NCBI RefSeq assembly: GCF_918797505.1
Contig: NC_092802.1
Coordinates: 14,523,883 to 14,587,882, forward strand
Source of the DNA: Bemisia tabaci
Taxonomy: Eukaryota; Arthropoda; Insecta; Hemiptera; Aleyrodidae
DNA: 64,000 nt
Direction of reading: 5' to 3'
Part shown: piece after piece, positions 54,919 to 64,000 of the stretch
Numbering within the stretch: the first letter of the stretch is position 1
How the letters are laid out: every line of letters begins with the position of its first letter
Program-made: the position numbers and the translations under genes
Notes under the pieces: model-generated
Database searches by the model: none
Seen by the model: only the letters and a program-made list of their open reading frames with translations
Told to the model about the DNA's origin: nothing

Positions 54919-55752
54919 ACATTCTTCAAATGTCAACTTTTTGCATTATTTACACTTTCGACAAATCCATATCCATTATTTCTTTAGATATATAAGGAAC
55001 TTTCAACATCATTTAAGTATGTTGAAAATTGCACTATTTTATTACGTCGTTCGTTGTCTACTTATCCTTACGTAGATAAGCCCACCTGGCGTTTGGATGT
55101 CGCAGAGCACCAGGGTGCGCCAAGGGAGCAAATTCTACGTATGTATGATGACAATTTTATAAGATTGAATTTTGAAGTCACTTTAAATGAGTTTTTTGTA
55201 CAAGAACGGATTTGTTACGAAAATATGCCGGAAAATCGCGATTTTCGAGCTTTTCACGGCCTTTCGCGGCTTTAAAACCGCTCCCACTGGACCTGAAAAG
55301 AAAAAATTGTCATCATTTTTGTCTTCAAAGTAAGCAGCATTAATTTTTAAGGTAAGACTATCTTGAAATTTTGCGAAAGAACAAATTTATTTCACACAAG
55401 TGGCGAAAAACCGTGGAAAATCGCGATTTTACGAGTTTTTAGAGCTTTCCACAGCTCCAGCACTCTCCCTAATGGCCGTATGAAAAAAACGTTCGGATCA
55501 TTTTTATAGGAAATTTTATCAGCTTTATTTTTGGAAATAACTAATTTCTCGATATATCGCACTGGAAAAGAGATATCTCGGGAAAACCGCGGAAAAACGT
55601 GATTTTTCGCGGTTTTTCCGATTTTCCGGAGTTAGCACAAGGAAAATTTGTTGGGAAACCAAAAATTCGGATTCAGCGTAAAAAATTACATAGGAATCAA
55701 TCATAACCTGATTTCACCTAAATTTTGCAAGGTAACATCCTTTATTGCCTGG
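54919..55752 (-). repeat. Right terminal inverted repeat
   Basis: Inverse of the left arm. It includes a 73-codon frame at 55,054-55,275 that also appears, shortened by a stop, in the left arm. Its presence in both arms marks it as repeat sequence rather than a gene. Confidence 0.75.
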
Positions 55753-56005
55753 ACTACTACGGACATGGCGGAGGGGGAGTAACTGAAAGGGCGGAGAGGT
55801 TAAACCGTAAACAGGAATGCAACTATAATTTACCGCTGAGAATTGTGCCGCGCTTCTTTGTCGGGGAGCTTCTGCCTCATCTCTGTTGCCGTTGACTCTT
55901 ACAAAATTTTCAATTTCAGATGGTTCACTAATAGATCGTATTCGATACATCAAAAGACAAGAATCACAGAAGACAAGTTCAAAAACAGAAACATAGCCTC
56001 ACTAG
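55753..56005. other. Spacer between two transposons
   Basis: About 250 bases separate the long-TIR element from the Penelope-type insertion. No gene recognised. Confidence 0.4.
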
Positions 56006-56017
56006 TCAATTGAGAAA

Positions 56018-56229
56018 CAGTGGAACAACAAAGATGAAAAAAACGGGAAACAAGGCTAAAAATACACAATTATGAAACCCGAGACGTTTCGACTCAACAC
56101 TGAGTCATTTTCAGTCGGAAACAATAAAAAATTTTTAAAAGAAAAACGCTAAAACCTGAGCTCTACATGGTGGGGCCGGGATCTGAGAGAAAAAAAAAAA
56201 GAAAATTGATAACAAACAAGACACATCGA
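56018..56229 (-). repeat. pLTR at the 3' end of the main copy
   Basis: Identical to the other two pLTRs apart from one or a few bases (GACAC instead of GACTC near 56,220). It lacks the outer 38 bases that the others have (AGATACAAATTTTTAGGAGC...). Confidence 0.85.
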
Positions 56230-56347
56230 TGCCAGCACCAGTAACCGAAAATGACCGATACGCTAGTTCACGATCCACACACAGATGGCAGCACTAACCA
56301 GTGAAACAATTAAGTTCAAGGAAAAGCCAATAGGTGCCGCTGGGGCG

Positions 56348-58876
56348 TCAACCTAAACCTGACTTTTTAAAAAGTGAGTGGTATATTGCACTAAGCCCGC
56401 TGATGTCAGTGCGGTTATTACACACAGAATCCCCATGTTTGAGGATTTCGATCATTTCCAGGACCAGTCTGGGAAACAACTTCTCTTCCTTACATAAAAT
56501 TACCACCTTATCAAAATCGAACCGGTGACCAAATTCTGTTTGGTGCCTCTTGAGTGCTGTTAACTCACTATTGTCATATTTATGACCACCAAGCCTCTTC
56601 CTTAGAAGTTGCTTGGTCTGACCGATGTAACTGATGTCGCAATTTCCACAAGGAATTTTATAGACCAAACCCGATTCCTGCAGAATCGGATTTTTAGCCT
56701 TCACCCTAGACATCAGGAACTCAAGATTGTTGTATTTGGTGTTAACCACATGGTACCCGAACAATTTTAAAATCGATGACAAATTTTCCGAAAGGAAGGG
56801 AACGTATGGAAGGCATACAATTTTGTCGAGATCCCGTTCTTTGGTAGTTTTATCCTGCCCCCCTCTCTTATTAAAACTACTAAGTACCTGGCGGAAAATC
56901 TTTGCTATCAAATTGGGTGGATAACAATTTTCAACCAACAGATTCTTTCCAATCTGGATCATCTCATGCCGATATGAAACATGAGAGAGACCAATTATGC
57001 GCCGTGCTAAATTAGATGCAACGTTTTTCTTTACATTCATGGGTTGAACAGATAAAAAATTAACATAACGACCAGACGCCGTTGGTTTCTGATACCACTT
57101 ACATCTAATCTCGCTATTCACCCTTATTAAAGTCATATCCAAAAAATTGAGGCAGTTGTTATTCTCAATTTCAAGGGTAAATTTTATGGCGGGATTTAAA
57201 CTGTTGAAAAATTCAAGAATAGCATGCGTATCTTCTTTTTTTACACAAGAAAAAATATCATCGACATACCGCTTGTACATGCGGATTTCGATGGGAGATA
57301 AACTCAAAGCAGTACTTTCGATGCGCTCCATGGATATGTTAGCCATGACAGCCGAAAGGCTACCTCCCATGGCCAAACCCGAAATTTGTTGATAAAACGC
57401 ATCATTATACTGACAGATGGTATTGGTGAGGCACACTTTTAACGTACTAAAAAACTGTTCTTTAGGTAACGGACAGAACATTTCAACTTCCTCCCATTTC
57501 AATTCCACACATTGAAGGGCAAAATCAACAGATATGTTAGTGTACATGCTAACTACATCAAGAGATATTAAATCATAACCGTCAGGTACCTTTACACCAT
57601 TGATGAAATCAAAAAATTCAAAAGAGTTCCGAATATGCGAGTCCCCCTTACCGACAATGTTCGACAAAATGCTAGATAAAAACCTGGATAGTTTTTGGTA
57701 TGGTGTTCCTATTGTGCTAACGATTGGTCGCAAAGGCAATTCTGCCTTATGCAGCTTAACAAAACCATAAATTTTGGCAACGCTGCCACCACTAACCATA
57801 AGATGTTTACACATACCATCATTTATATGACCTTCCGCAAGCCATTTTTTGACAATAGAGTTGTTCTTATCGATTTGCGAAGGCACTAGAGACCTAGCCA
57901 CCTTCTTGTATACACTTGTATCCCTGAGAATATGAAGCATTTTGTTTGAGTAGTCATTGCCATCCATGACCACTACCTTGTTGGACTTATCTGCTTTTAC
58001 AAACTTTAAAGACCTGTTTCTTTTACAAAACATTATGGTGTTCTTTAGATCCTCTTTGAGATTTCTCATCAACCTACACTGATTAAATTTCCGGTTCGAC
58101 ATGATGTTTATTTTTTCAGGATATCCCTGAGATCTTTGCATTTCTCGGTGATAACGGTTAATCACCAAGCAAATGCCTTCCCTAATTTTATCAGCAACCA
58201 TAGATGATTCATTTCTGATTTTACCTTCAATTTGAGAAATTATTTTCTCAAGAGGAACAGGTTTAAAAATTGAGTTTGCATCAGCTCCGATTTTAAAAAA
58301 TGGCAAAGAAAACATGGGACCCAGACACATTACTCTTTCAACATAGCCTGGCAATACCGTCGAAGAGATGTTCTCTAACCATAACTGTCTCTTTTCCATG
58401 AAAGGACCAAACAATTTATGATATTTGTCCACAACTATTTCCTCCAGCCTGACAAGTTTATTTTCCAAGCGCTGCCAAGTGACACGCCCGAGACGTTTGG
58501 CAATTAAGGTGGTATTAACAATAAAATCAATGAGAACGAAATGCGGTAGCGACGCTTTAAGTTTGGTTATGACGTTTCTAAGATTATGATTGAGATCCAT
58601 AATCTCATAGTGAACATCCTCAATGCATAAGTTCAACAAGGAGCTTTTGAACTTTTCCGTAACCTCAATGCACTTGTTACGCTTCTTATGTAAACCATTG
58701 GTGATGTGTTTAAGGTGGAAATTGATGAATGCCGGGAAAACCTTCTTTTCCCTACATCTCAGCAGGAAAATTTTCCGACATGATGACAACACTAATTTCC
58801 TACTAATTTTCCTTAACTGTTTGAGAGATGAAACAGTTGCATAACCATGTAACCGCCGTACTTGTTGATAAAACAT
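56348..58876 (-). CDS. Penelope-type reverse transcriptase with GIY-YIG endonuclease
   Basis: 842 residues from the first in-frame ATG at 58,876. The frame is open 20 codons further upstream (to 58,936) but without an earlier ATG. Function: copies the element RNA and nicks the target DNA for insertion. Reverse transcriptase motifs in order: KADKSNK (294-300), YGFVKLHK with PLRPIVS (370-387), SLDVVSMYTN with catalytic D440 (438-447), GLAMGGSLSAVMAN (500-513), YVDD with D539/D540 (537-540), LNFLD (576-580) and KWYQKPTASGRY (593-604). The C-terminal GIY-YIG domain: VYKIPCGNC (738-746), YIGQT (750-754), catalytic-type R761 and E807, with a CxxC and downstream His residues typical of canonical Penelope elements. 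The 842-residue length is usual for the class. No frameshift or stop, so it looks functional. The N-terminal 290 residues are helical and charged, without motifs I know. Confidence 0.93.
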   Translation of the reverse strand: MFYQQVRRLHGYATVSSLKQLRKISRKLVLSSCRKIFLLRCREKKVFPAFINFHLKHITNGLHKKRNKCIEVTEKFKSSLLNLCIEDVHYEIMDLNHNLRNVITKLKASLPHFVLIDFIVNTTLIAKRLGRVTWQRLENKLVRLEEIVVDKYHKLFGPFMEKRQLWLENISSTVLPGYVERVMCLGPMFSLPFFKIGADANSIFKPVPLEKIISQIEGKIRNESSMVADKIREGICLVINRYHREMQRSQGYPEKINIMSNRKFNQCRLMRNLKEDLKNTIMFCKRNRSLKFVKADKSNKVVVMDGNDYSNKMLHILRDTSVYKKVARSLVPSQIDKNNSIVKKWLAEGHINDGMCKHLMVSGGSVAKIYGFVKLHKAELPLRPIVSTIGTPYQKLSRFLSSILSNIVGKGDSHIRNSFEFFDFINGVKVPDGYDLISLDVVSMYTNISVDFALQCVELKWEEVEMFCPLPKEQFFSTLKVCLTNTICQYNDAFYQQISGLAMGGSLSAVMANISMERIESTALSLSPIEIRMYKRYVDDIFSCVKKEDTHAILEFFNSLNPAIKFTLEIENNNCLNFLDMTLIRVNSEIRCKWYQKPTASGRYVNFLSVQPMNVKKNVASNLARRIIGLSHVSYRHEMIQIGKNLLVENCYPPNLIAKIFRQVLSSFNKRGGQDKTTKERDLDKIVCLPYVPFLSENLSSILKLFGYHVVNTKYNNLEFLMSRVKAKNPILQESGLVYKIPCGNCDISYIGQTKQLLRKRLGGHKYDNSELTALKRHQTEFGHRFDFDKVVILCKEEKLFPRLVLEMIEILKHGDSVCNNRTDISGLSAIYHSLFKKSGLG

Positions 58877-59017
58877 ATTGCAGTCTGTTGAATGAATGGT
58901 GCACAAATGTGTCAACTGAGTAAAAGATAAAACGACTTACCAAAAGTCAGAATAAACACAGGTTAAAAATCGAAAAGACATAACAATTAAAAGGCACAAT
59001 GAACCCAGTGCAATCAT
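58877..59017 (-). other. 5' leader of the Penelope gene
   Basis: Lies between the 5' pLTR and the gene. A 26-codon frame begins with ATG at 59,017 and ends in TAA at 58,937-58,939, in the same frame as the main gene. It could be a short upstream frame, or the start of a longer protein in related copies. Confidence 0.4.
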
Positions 59018-59267
59018 AGATACAAATTTTTAGGAGCAGCCCGAGACGATGATAACAGTGGAACAACAAAGATGAAAAAAAACGGGAAACAAGGCTAAAA
59101 ATACACAATTATGAAACCCGAGACGTTTCGACTCAACACTGAGTCATTTTCAGTCGGAAACAATAAAAAATTTTTAAAAGAAAAACGCTAAAACCTGAGC
59201 TCTACATGGTGGGGCCGGGATCTGAGAGAAAAAAAAAAAAGAAAATTGATAACAAACAAGACTCATC
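59018..59267 (-). repeat. pLTR at the 5' end of the main copy
   Basis: 250 bp, the same orientation as the 3' pLTR relative to the gene. Its outer edge joins the inverted partial copy at the four shared bases CATC (59,264-59,267). Confidence 0.85.
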
Positions 59268-60025
59268 GATGTAAGTGGTATCAGAAACCAACGGCGTCTG
59301 GTCGTTATGTTAATTTTTTATCTGTTCAACCCATGAATGTAAAGAAAAACGTTGCATCTAATTTAGCACGGCGCATAATTGGTCTCTCTCATGTTTCATA
59401 TCGGCATGAGATGATCCAGATTGGAAAGAATCTGTTGGTTGAAAATTGTTATCCACCCAATTTGATAGCAAAGATTTTCCGCCAGGTACTTAGTAGTTTT
59501 AATAAGAGAGGGGGGCAGGATAAAACTACCAAAGAACGGGATCTCGACAAAATTGTATGCCTTCCATACGTTCCCTTCCTTTCGGAAAATTTGTCATCGA
59601 TTTTAAAATTGTTCGGGTACCATGTGGTTAACACCAAATACAACAATCTTGAGTTCCTGATGTCTAGGGTGAAGGCTAAAAATCCGATTCTGCAGGAATC
59701 GGGTTTGGTCTATAAAATTCCTTGTGGAAATTGCGACATCAGTTACATCGGTCAGACCAAGCAACTTCTAAGGAAGAGGCTTGGTGGTCATAAATATGAC
59801 AATAGTGAGTTAACAGCACTCAAGAGGCACCAAACAGAATTTGGTCACCGGTTCGATTTTGATAAGGTGGTAATTTTATGTAAGGAAGAGAAGTTGTTTC
59901 CCAGACTGGTCCTGGAAATGATCGAAATCCTCAAACATGGGGATTCTGTGTGTAATAACCGCACTGACATCAGCGGGCTTAGTGCAATATACCACTCACT
60001 TTTTAAAAAGTCAGGTTTAGGTTGA
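59268..60025 (+). pseudogene. 5'-truncated Penelope gene copy (C-terminal 252 codons)
   Basis: Encodes residues 591-842 of the full protein with no amino-acid difference: the end of the reverse transcriptase thumb region and the whole GIY-YIG endonuclease. It lacks every catalytic reverse transcriptase motif, and no ATG sits at its start, where the codon series simply begins at the junction with the pLTR. It is a product of incomplete copying rather than of decay. A free endonuclease could be made only if translation began internally. Confidence 0.85.
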
Positions 60026-60142
60026 CGCCCCAGCGGCACCTATTGGCTTTTCCTTGAACTTAATTGTTTCACTGGTTAGTGCTGCCATCTGTGTGTGGAT
60101 CGTGAACTAGCGTATCGGTCATTTTCGGTTACTGGTGCTGGC
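60026..60142 (+). other. 3' untranslated region of the truncated copy
   Basis: Inverse of 56,230-56,347 (CGCCCCAGCGGCACCTATTG, CACTGGTTAGTGCTGCCATC). Confidence 0.8.
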
Positions 60143-60392
60143 ATCGATGAGTCTTGTTTGTTATCAATTTTCTTTTTTTTTCTCTCAGATCCCGGCCCCA
60201 CCATGTAGAGCTCAGGTTTTAGCGTTTTTCTTTTAAAAATTTTTTATTGTTTCCGACTGAAAATGACTCAGTGTTGAGTCGAAACGTCTCGGGTTTCATA
60301 ATTGTGTATTTTTAGCCTTGTTTCCCGTTTTTTTCATCTTTGTTGTTCCACTGTTATCATCGTCTCGGGCTGCTCCTAAAAATTTGTATCTG
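60143..60392 (+). repeat. pLTR of the truncated copy
   Basis: Full 250-bp pLTR: TCTCTCAGATCCCGGCCCCA ... CTGTTATCATCGTCTCGGGC ... AAATTTGTATCT. It contains the hammerhead-like motif at 60,257-60,285. Confidence 0.85.
60257..60303 (+). ncRNA. Hammerhead-ribozyme-like motif in the pLTR
   Basis: CTGAAAATGACTCAGTGTTG then AGTCGAAACG. A 6-bp stem GACTCA/TGAGTC closed by four bases stands between CTGAnnATGA-like and GAAAC blocks, followed by GTTTC, which could pair with GAAAC. Canonical hammerheads have CTGATGA, so three extra bases are present. Penelope-like elements are known to carry hammerheads in their pLTRs. Activity is not established. Confidence 0.4.
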
Positions 60393-60404
60393 TCAATTGA
60401 GAAA

Positions 60405-60619
60405 TCTGACGGGACGGGTTTTTTGTGATAGATTTTTGATTCGTATGAGTACTAATTGACCAAGAGTAGTGAAATTGCAACAAAATTTCTCATTTTCAGC
60501 TCTTCTAACAAATATCTTAAAATTTTGGTTTGAGGTTATGTTCTATTGTTTTGAACCAAACGATACATCGAATCACTATCGAATACGATCCATGACGAAG
60601 TTTTTCTGTGATTGCGCGT

Positions 60620-60658
<39 letters not shown>

Positions 60659-61467
60659 CCAATAGCATCGCTTATCACCTAACTTTTGTTGTAAATGTAT
60701 CGATTCTTGGACGGGTCATGTGCTCCGACAGGAATCGATTATTTAACATGGGTTTAAATAAAGGAAATCTGGTGTTGCCATATTGCTGGATCCGCTTGTG
60801 GTTGGTATGTTGTTTCTCATTGTTTCTCAATAGTGGTTCTCACTGTAAAAAGTCTATCTCTGTGTTTAGGCGCGTACAATATCTAATGAAAAATCAGAAA
60901 AATCCAACGGTGAAGAAAATCGCGTAATGGTTTCCCGATTTAGTTCCTTCTCATTTGAGTCAGGGTCTCCCAATTCGCATAGCTTTGGCTTTGATCGCTC
61001 GAACATTTGAAACGTTAGGATTACAATGCCTTGCAACCCCGCTCACCTGCTACTGCAGCATAAACTAGGCCAGGGGCTTGGAGAAGGGGGAAGGAGAGGG
61101 CTGAGTTTATTATCCGAGGTGAAATGGAATGCGAAGGTTCTCGGGAATCATAATTGAGAAGTTATGCTGAGGTGTTGGAGTCTACGAGTTACACAGTGCG
61201 CGAGTAAGACATTACTTGCCTGCTACAAGCTTTGTTTGTATTTGATTGTTATGCCTTTTGCTCTGCAAGTGAATCGAAGGAACAATTGAAGTTGGAAAGT
61301 TGGACTACCCTTTTGAAGTAAAGAAAATAGGGGAAAAACAAGAATTTTTAGATTAAAAAAGATTCGCTAGGCAGATGGGCGGTAAAATTATTTTTAAGAA
61401 ATGAGGTGGATTATTCTGAATTATGTATTCTCTCTGAATTCAGGTTTCTTTTTTTTGGAATGCTGTT
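60405..61467. other. Unassigned DNA with poly-T 36
   Basis: A 36-base T run lies at 60,621-60,656. ATCGATT and GGTTTAAA blocks at about 60,697-60,765 recall family E. No gene: the 152-codon frame here runs through the T tract. Confidence 0.45.
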
Positions 61468-61712
61468 CTGCTGTGCTAAGTAAATACGCCGTATTAGCCT
61501 TTAGGCGGCGCAAAATTTATTTTGACCAATCTTGAATTTTCGGGAAAGTTTGTGAATATTTCTCTTCCAATTTTCGGAGGATCTTGTTCGAAAGATCTAA
61601 AAAGTCTGAAAATTTCAAGGGAAAATATGTTTAAAGTTCCTCAAAAATAAGCATTTTCTAAGAATGAACTCGGCAACATTCAAATGCTAATACGGTGTTC
61701 CTACTCACCACG
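61468..61712. mobile_element. MITE family A, copy
   Basis: TTCTGCTGTGCTAAGTAAAT ... TACGGTGTTCCTACTCACCACG. Diverged right end. Confidence 0.65.
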
Positions 61713-61736
61713 AAAAAAAAAAATTAAAAAACAACA

Positions 61737-62160
61737 CTCTCTCAAATGAAAAAGTTCTTTTTTTTTAAGAAATAGTGGACATTTTTGACAAGAGCTCTCT
61801 AGGATAGCATCCAATTCAACTTTTTTTTCATAAACACTGGAAAAAAAACGTATTGGATCTAGAGTCCAGACTCTTGAAAACATTGACAAGAAAAAATGCT
61901 CTTGATTCAATCAGATTTTTTCTTGAATCAAAACAAAATCCGCTTAAATTAAGAGGCTTGGTTCTTGATTTAAGCTAGATTCTGATTGAATCAAGAGTAC
62001 TTTTTCTTGTCTATGTTTTTAAGAGTCTGGACTCTCGATACAATGTGTTTTTTTTTCAGTGTCTCAAATGAAAAAGTTTTTTTTTCAAGAAATAGTGAAC
62101 ATTTCTGACAAGAGCTCTCTAAAATAACATCCAATTCAACTTTTTTTCTTTTTTTCATAA
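61737..62160. repeat. Direct repeat of about 98 bp flanking an H element
   Basis: TCTCAAATGAAAAAGTTCTT, GAAATAGTGGACATTTTTGA, CAAGAGCTCTCTAGGATAGC and ATCCAATTCAAC (61,737-61,834) recur right after the H element (62,062-62,160) with a few substitutions. Confidence 0.75.
61835..62061. mobile_element. MITE family H, copy 4
   Basis: CACTGGAAAAAAAACGTATT ... ATGTGTTTTTTTTTCAGTG, inverted relative to the internal asymmetry of copies 1-3. Confidence 0.8.
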
Positions 62161-62361
62161 ACTGGAATCGCTCTGAGGCGAACAATTTGTACGTCCGGTA
62201 TGACCGACGATATCACCCTTTGAAAATACACAGTGATTGTCGTTATCAATCGTAATGACATCCAACTTGCCTCTCTACGTAATCAACAAAGAGTATCTGA
62301 TTCCAACAATTTTCTTCTTTCCCCTCAGTGCACCCTGCTTTTCTCGACCATCTCTGTGGGG

Positions 62362-62525
62362 CAATGGCGTGACGTGCTTTGCGATTTATTGATTCATCTG
62401 CCATTCAAACCTATGGAAAATGATCGATAAACAGGGTGTTCGTAACGAACACCTTAATAATCGATTCTTTATCATATCTTTAAATGGGGAAGTATCGATA
62501 ATCGATCATTCACGCCTCGCCACTG
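62362..62525. mobile_element. MITE family E, copy 9
   Basis: CAATGGCGTGACGTGCTTTG ... TCACGCCTCGCCACTG. The flanking octamers CTGTGGGG and TTCTGAGG match at 5 of 8. Confidence 0.75.
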
Positions 62526-63158
62526 TTCTGAGGTCAATATCTTGACCAATAATCTTCTCTCGAGGGGCCCTTGCTCCGCGATTTCATCCCAGATGAGATA
62601 TAAAATATTCAGCCAACATTGTCACGGTGCTGCCAATTTGTTCAAAAATGATACTGGTGCTTTATTTAAGAGAGTATTGTGTGAATACTTTTGAGTAAAA
62701 TATTTTCTTCTTAAATATTGTGTGAGTAAAAAGGAATTGTCAAATAAGTATTTAAATAGCGGTTCTTCAAATGAACCGCCTCAAATGAAGATTGTCTCTA
62801 GTCCTGTTTAGTATTAATACGTCCAAATATCGGTCGAATACTTCTGTATTGGATCCGCCGTATAGCTTTGCTCAATGTAGATACTATGTTTAATCAGTAA
62901 ATTCAAGAATTTTGCGGAAACGTCGATCGAATTTTGCTTAAATATTTGTGTCTTACCAGGAATGCGATGAAATAACTTTGGAAAGGAAGACCAAATGACA
63001 GAGAACTAGGATGACAGAAATCTACCCCTCTCGTGAGAAAATTAAAATCTGGACAAAATAGGAAGCCTTTCAAGGGGGCACGAAGCTGAACAAAGCTGGA
63101 AGGGGCCGTGTTCTTGAGCTTGGCGGCTCAATGAAAAATGAGAAAAATATGCGAAAAA
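62526..63158. other. Unassigned DNA
   Basis: Nothing recognised. Confidence 0.35.
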
Positions 63159-63418
63159 TATTCTGCCGTGCTAAGGAAAAACGCCATATGAACCTTCAGG
63201 CGTCGCCAAACTTCTTTTGACAGGACACGAAATTTTCGAGAAAATTTACGATTATTTTTCTTCCAATTTTTCAGATTATTTTTTCCGCAATTTCATCGAA
63301 AGTTCCTGAACATTTCAAGGCAAAACACTCATGAATCTCCTTAAAAATATACATTTTTTCGGAGGAAATTCGGAAACTCGAATTTTCATACGGCGGTTTT
63401 CCGTGGCACGGCGGTATT
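63159..63418. mobile_element. MITE family A with TATT duplication
   Basis: The element 63,163-63,414 (CTGCCGTGCTAAGGAAAAAC ... GGTTTTCCGTGGCACGGCGG) lies between TATT tetramers. Confidence 0.85.
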
Positions 63419-63719
63419 CGAGAGTAGCGGGTTCGGAAAGCCGAATTTCACCGTCGCATCCGGTCGGGAAGAAAAGGGGACCGCTGTCTGGCGGGCTGGA
63501 GGATGGAGGTCGATCCATCCCCATTATATCTCGAGGGGGTTGAGTGATGGACATTTGAAAAGGTTTTCGACCCTTCGCTGTCGTATGAAAAACTGACCGC
63601 GGATATATCTCGTAGCGTTGTGTATGGGGCCCGACTTTATCGGGAACACTGCGAGATGCGATTCAAGTTTCAGCCGCCAAGTTCTGCAATTTCGGTGCGA
63701 AGAAAAGCATCGATTTGAT
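63419..63719. other. Unassigned DNA
   Basis: Moderately GC-rich. Overlapping frames on both strands, no domain. Confidence 0.3.
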
Positions 63720-63848
63720 CAGTGACGTGGCGTGCTTTGCGATATATCGATTGAGCGGTCATTTAAACCTATGGAAAAGTATCGATAAACAGGGTGTTCC
63801 CAGCGAACACCTTAATGATCTATTTTTTACCACAGCTTCAAATGGGGA
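63720..63848. mobile_element. MITE family E, interrupted
   Basis: CAGTGACGTGGCGTGCTTTG ... CACAGCTTCAAATGGGGAA, then a G element starts. The remaining about 35 bases of E probably lie beyond the window. Confidence 0.75.
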
Positions 63849-64000
63849 ATGAAGATGTTGCATGTGTGAGGAATTTGCGATTTGACTATTGACTCTTACG
63901 TAAAAGTTCGCGAGAAACACGATGGTGCAACTGTTTTTCTCTGAAATCAACTCCCGAGTTCAAAAATAGCTCTCAAGTTGAGGAATGAAAGAAAGATATC
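63849..64000. mobile_element. MITE family G, left part, runs off the window
   Basis: GAAGATGTTGCATGTGTGAG through CTCTCAAGTTGAGG, the G left arm. The last about 18 bases diverge from the family. Confidence 0.7.

Larger units (their letters stand above)
52501..55752. mobile_element. Long-TIR transposon of 3.25 kb
   Basis: The arms of about 840 bp (52,501-53,344 and 54,919-55,752) are close to identical inverted copies, starting CCAGGCAATA on the left and ending TATTGCCTGG on the right. The left arm has a small extra segment near 52,515. The flanking octamers ACTATAGC and ACTACTAC match at only 5 of 8, so the exact ends and target duplication are uncertain. The 1.57-kb interior holds a spliced open frame on the + strand. 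The sub-repeated long arms recall Foldback/Galileo-type or hAT/P-type elements, but no known transposase motif was seen, so the superfamily is open. Confidence 0.8.
56006..60404. mobile_element. Penelope-like retroelement insertion with 12-bp duplication
   Basis: The insert 56,018-60,392 (4,375 bp) lies between identical TCAATTGAGAAA 12-mers at 56,006-56,017 and 60,393-60,404. Order on the + strand: pLTR (inverse), 3' untranslated region and full gene on the minus strand, 5' leader, second pLTR (inverse), then a 5'-truncated copy on the plus strand (252 codons, 3' region, full pLTR). Read on the minus strand, the main copy is pLTR-gene-pLTR with direct repeats, plus an inverted partial copy attached to its 5' pLTR. 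One duplication around the whole means one integration event. The near-absence of differences between repeats means it is young. Confidence 0.93.

Noticed and set aside
58877..58915. Longer start for the Penelope protein at 58,915
   Set aside because: The codon there is TTG. The first in-frame ATG is at 58,876, so the 842-residue start was used, although the upstream frame is open.
58917..58941. Possible intron (GTAAGT...TTTTACTCAG) before the Penelope gene
   Set aside because: It would be only 25 bases long, and its removal creates an immediate stop.
60469..60927. 152-codon frame with a polyphenylalanine run
   Set aside because: It runs through a 36-base T tract and shows no domain.

Overview
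This is eukaryotic, non-coding, repeat-saturated DNA. It is AT-rich, has no bacterial-style gene blocks, and holds dozens of short hairpin DNA transposons, long microsatellites and a Penelope-like retroelement. That load fits an insect or other arthropod, but nothing here fixes the species. I found no recognisable host gene. Nearly every reading frame of 60-180 codons lies inside a MITE, a homopolymer or a microsatellite and is not a gene.

From 1 to about 52,400 the window is a mosaic of interspersed, often nested repeats. The main families, with labels used only in this answer, are: A (about 250 bp, 26 copies or pieces, ends CTGCCGTGCTAAGG, 4-bp target duplications); B (233 bp, ends CACAGTGG, 5-bp CGCCG-type duplications, Transib-like); E (150-166 bp, ends CAGTGGCG, 8-bp duplications, hAT-like); G (about 505 bp near-complete hairpin); H (about 227 bp hairpin, ends CACTGG, TA duplication); J (600-800 bp with a central palindrome); plus smaller families L, M, U, V, W and Y and several single hairpins. 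K (33,851-36,437) is a 2.6-kb inverted repeat with 630-bp arms. A 646-bp tandem duplication lies at 50,521-51,790.

From 52,501 to 55,752 there is a 3.25-kb element with about 840-bp terminal inverted repeats built of roughly 175-bp sub-repeats. Its interior carries four exon-like blocks whose splice sites and phases agree and predict a 127-residue protein I cannot identify.

From 56,018 to 60,392 there is one Penelope-like insertion bounded by a perfect 12-bp target duplication. It holds a full-length reverse transcriptase/GIY-YIG endonuclease gene on the minus strand between direct 250-bp pLTRs. Joined head-to-head to it is an inverted, 5'-truncated copy of the same element whose 252 codons are protein-identical to the intact one. 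A miniature insertion of the same family (13,242-13,574, also with a 12-bp duplication) sits inside a hexanucleotide microsatellite. The pLTRs carry a hammerhead-ribozyme-like motif.

The only gene I support strongly is the Penelope-type polyprotein. It could in principle mobilise its own family. The DNA-transposon families here are all non-autonomous and would need transposases encoded elsewhere.
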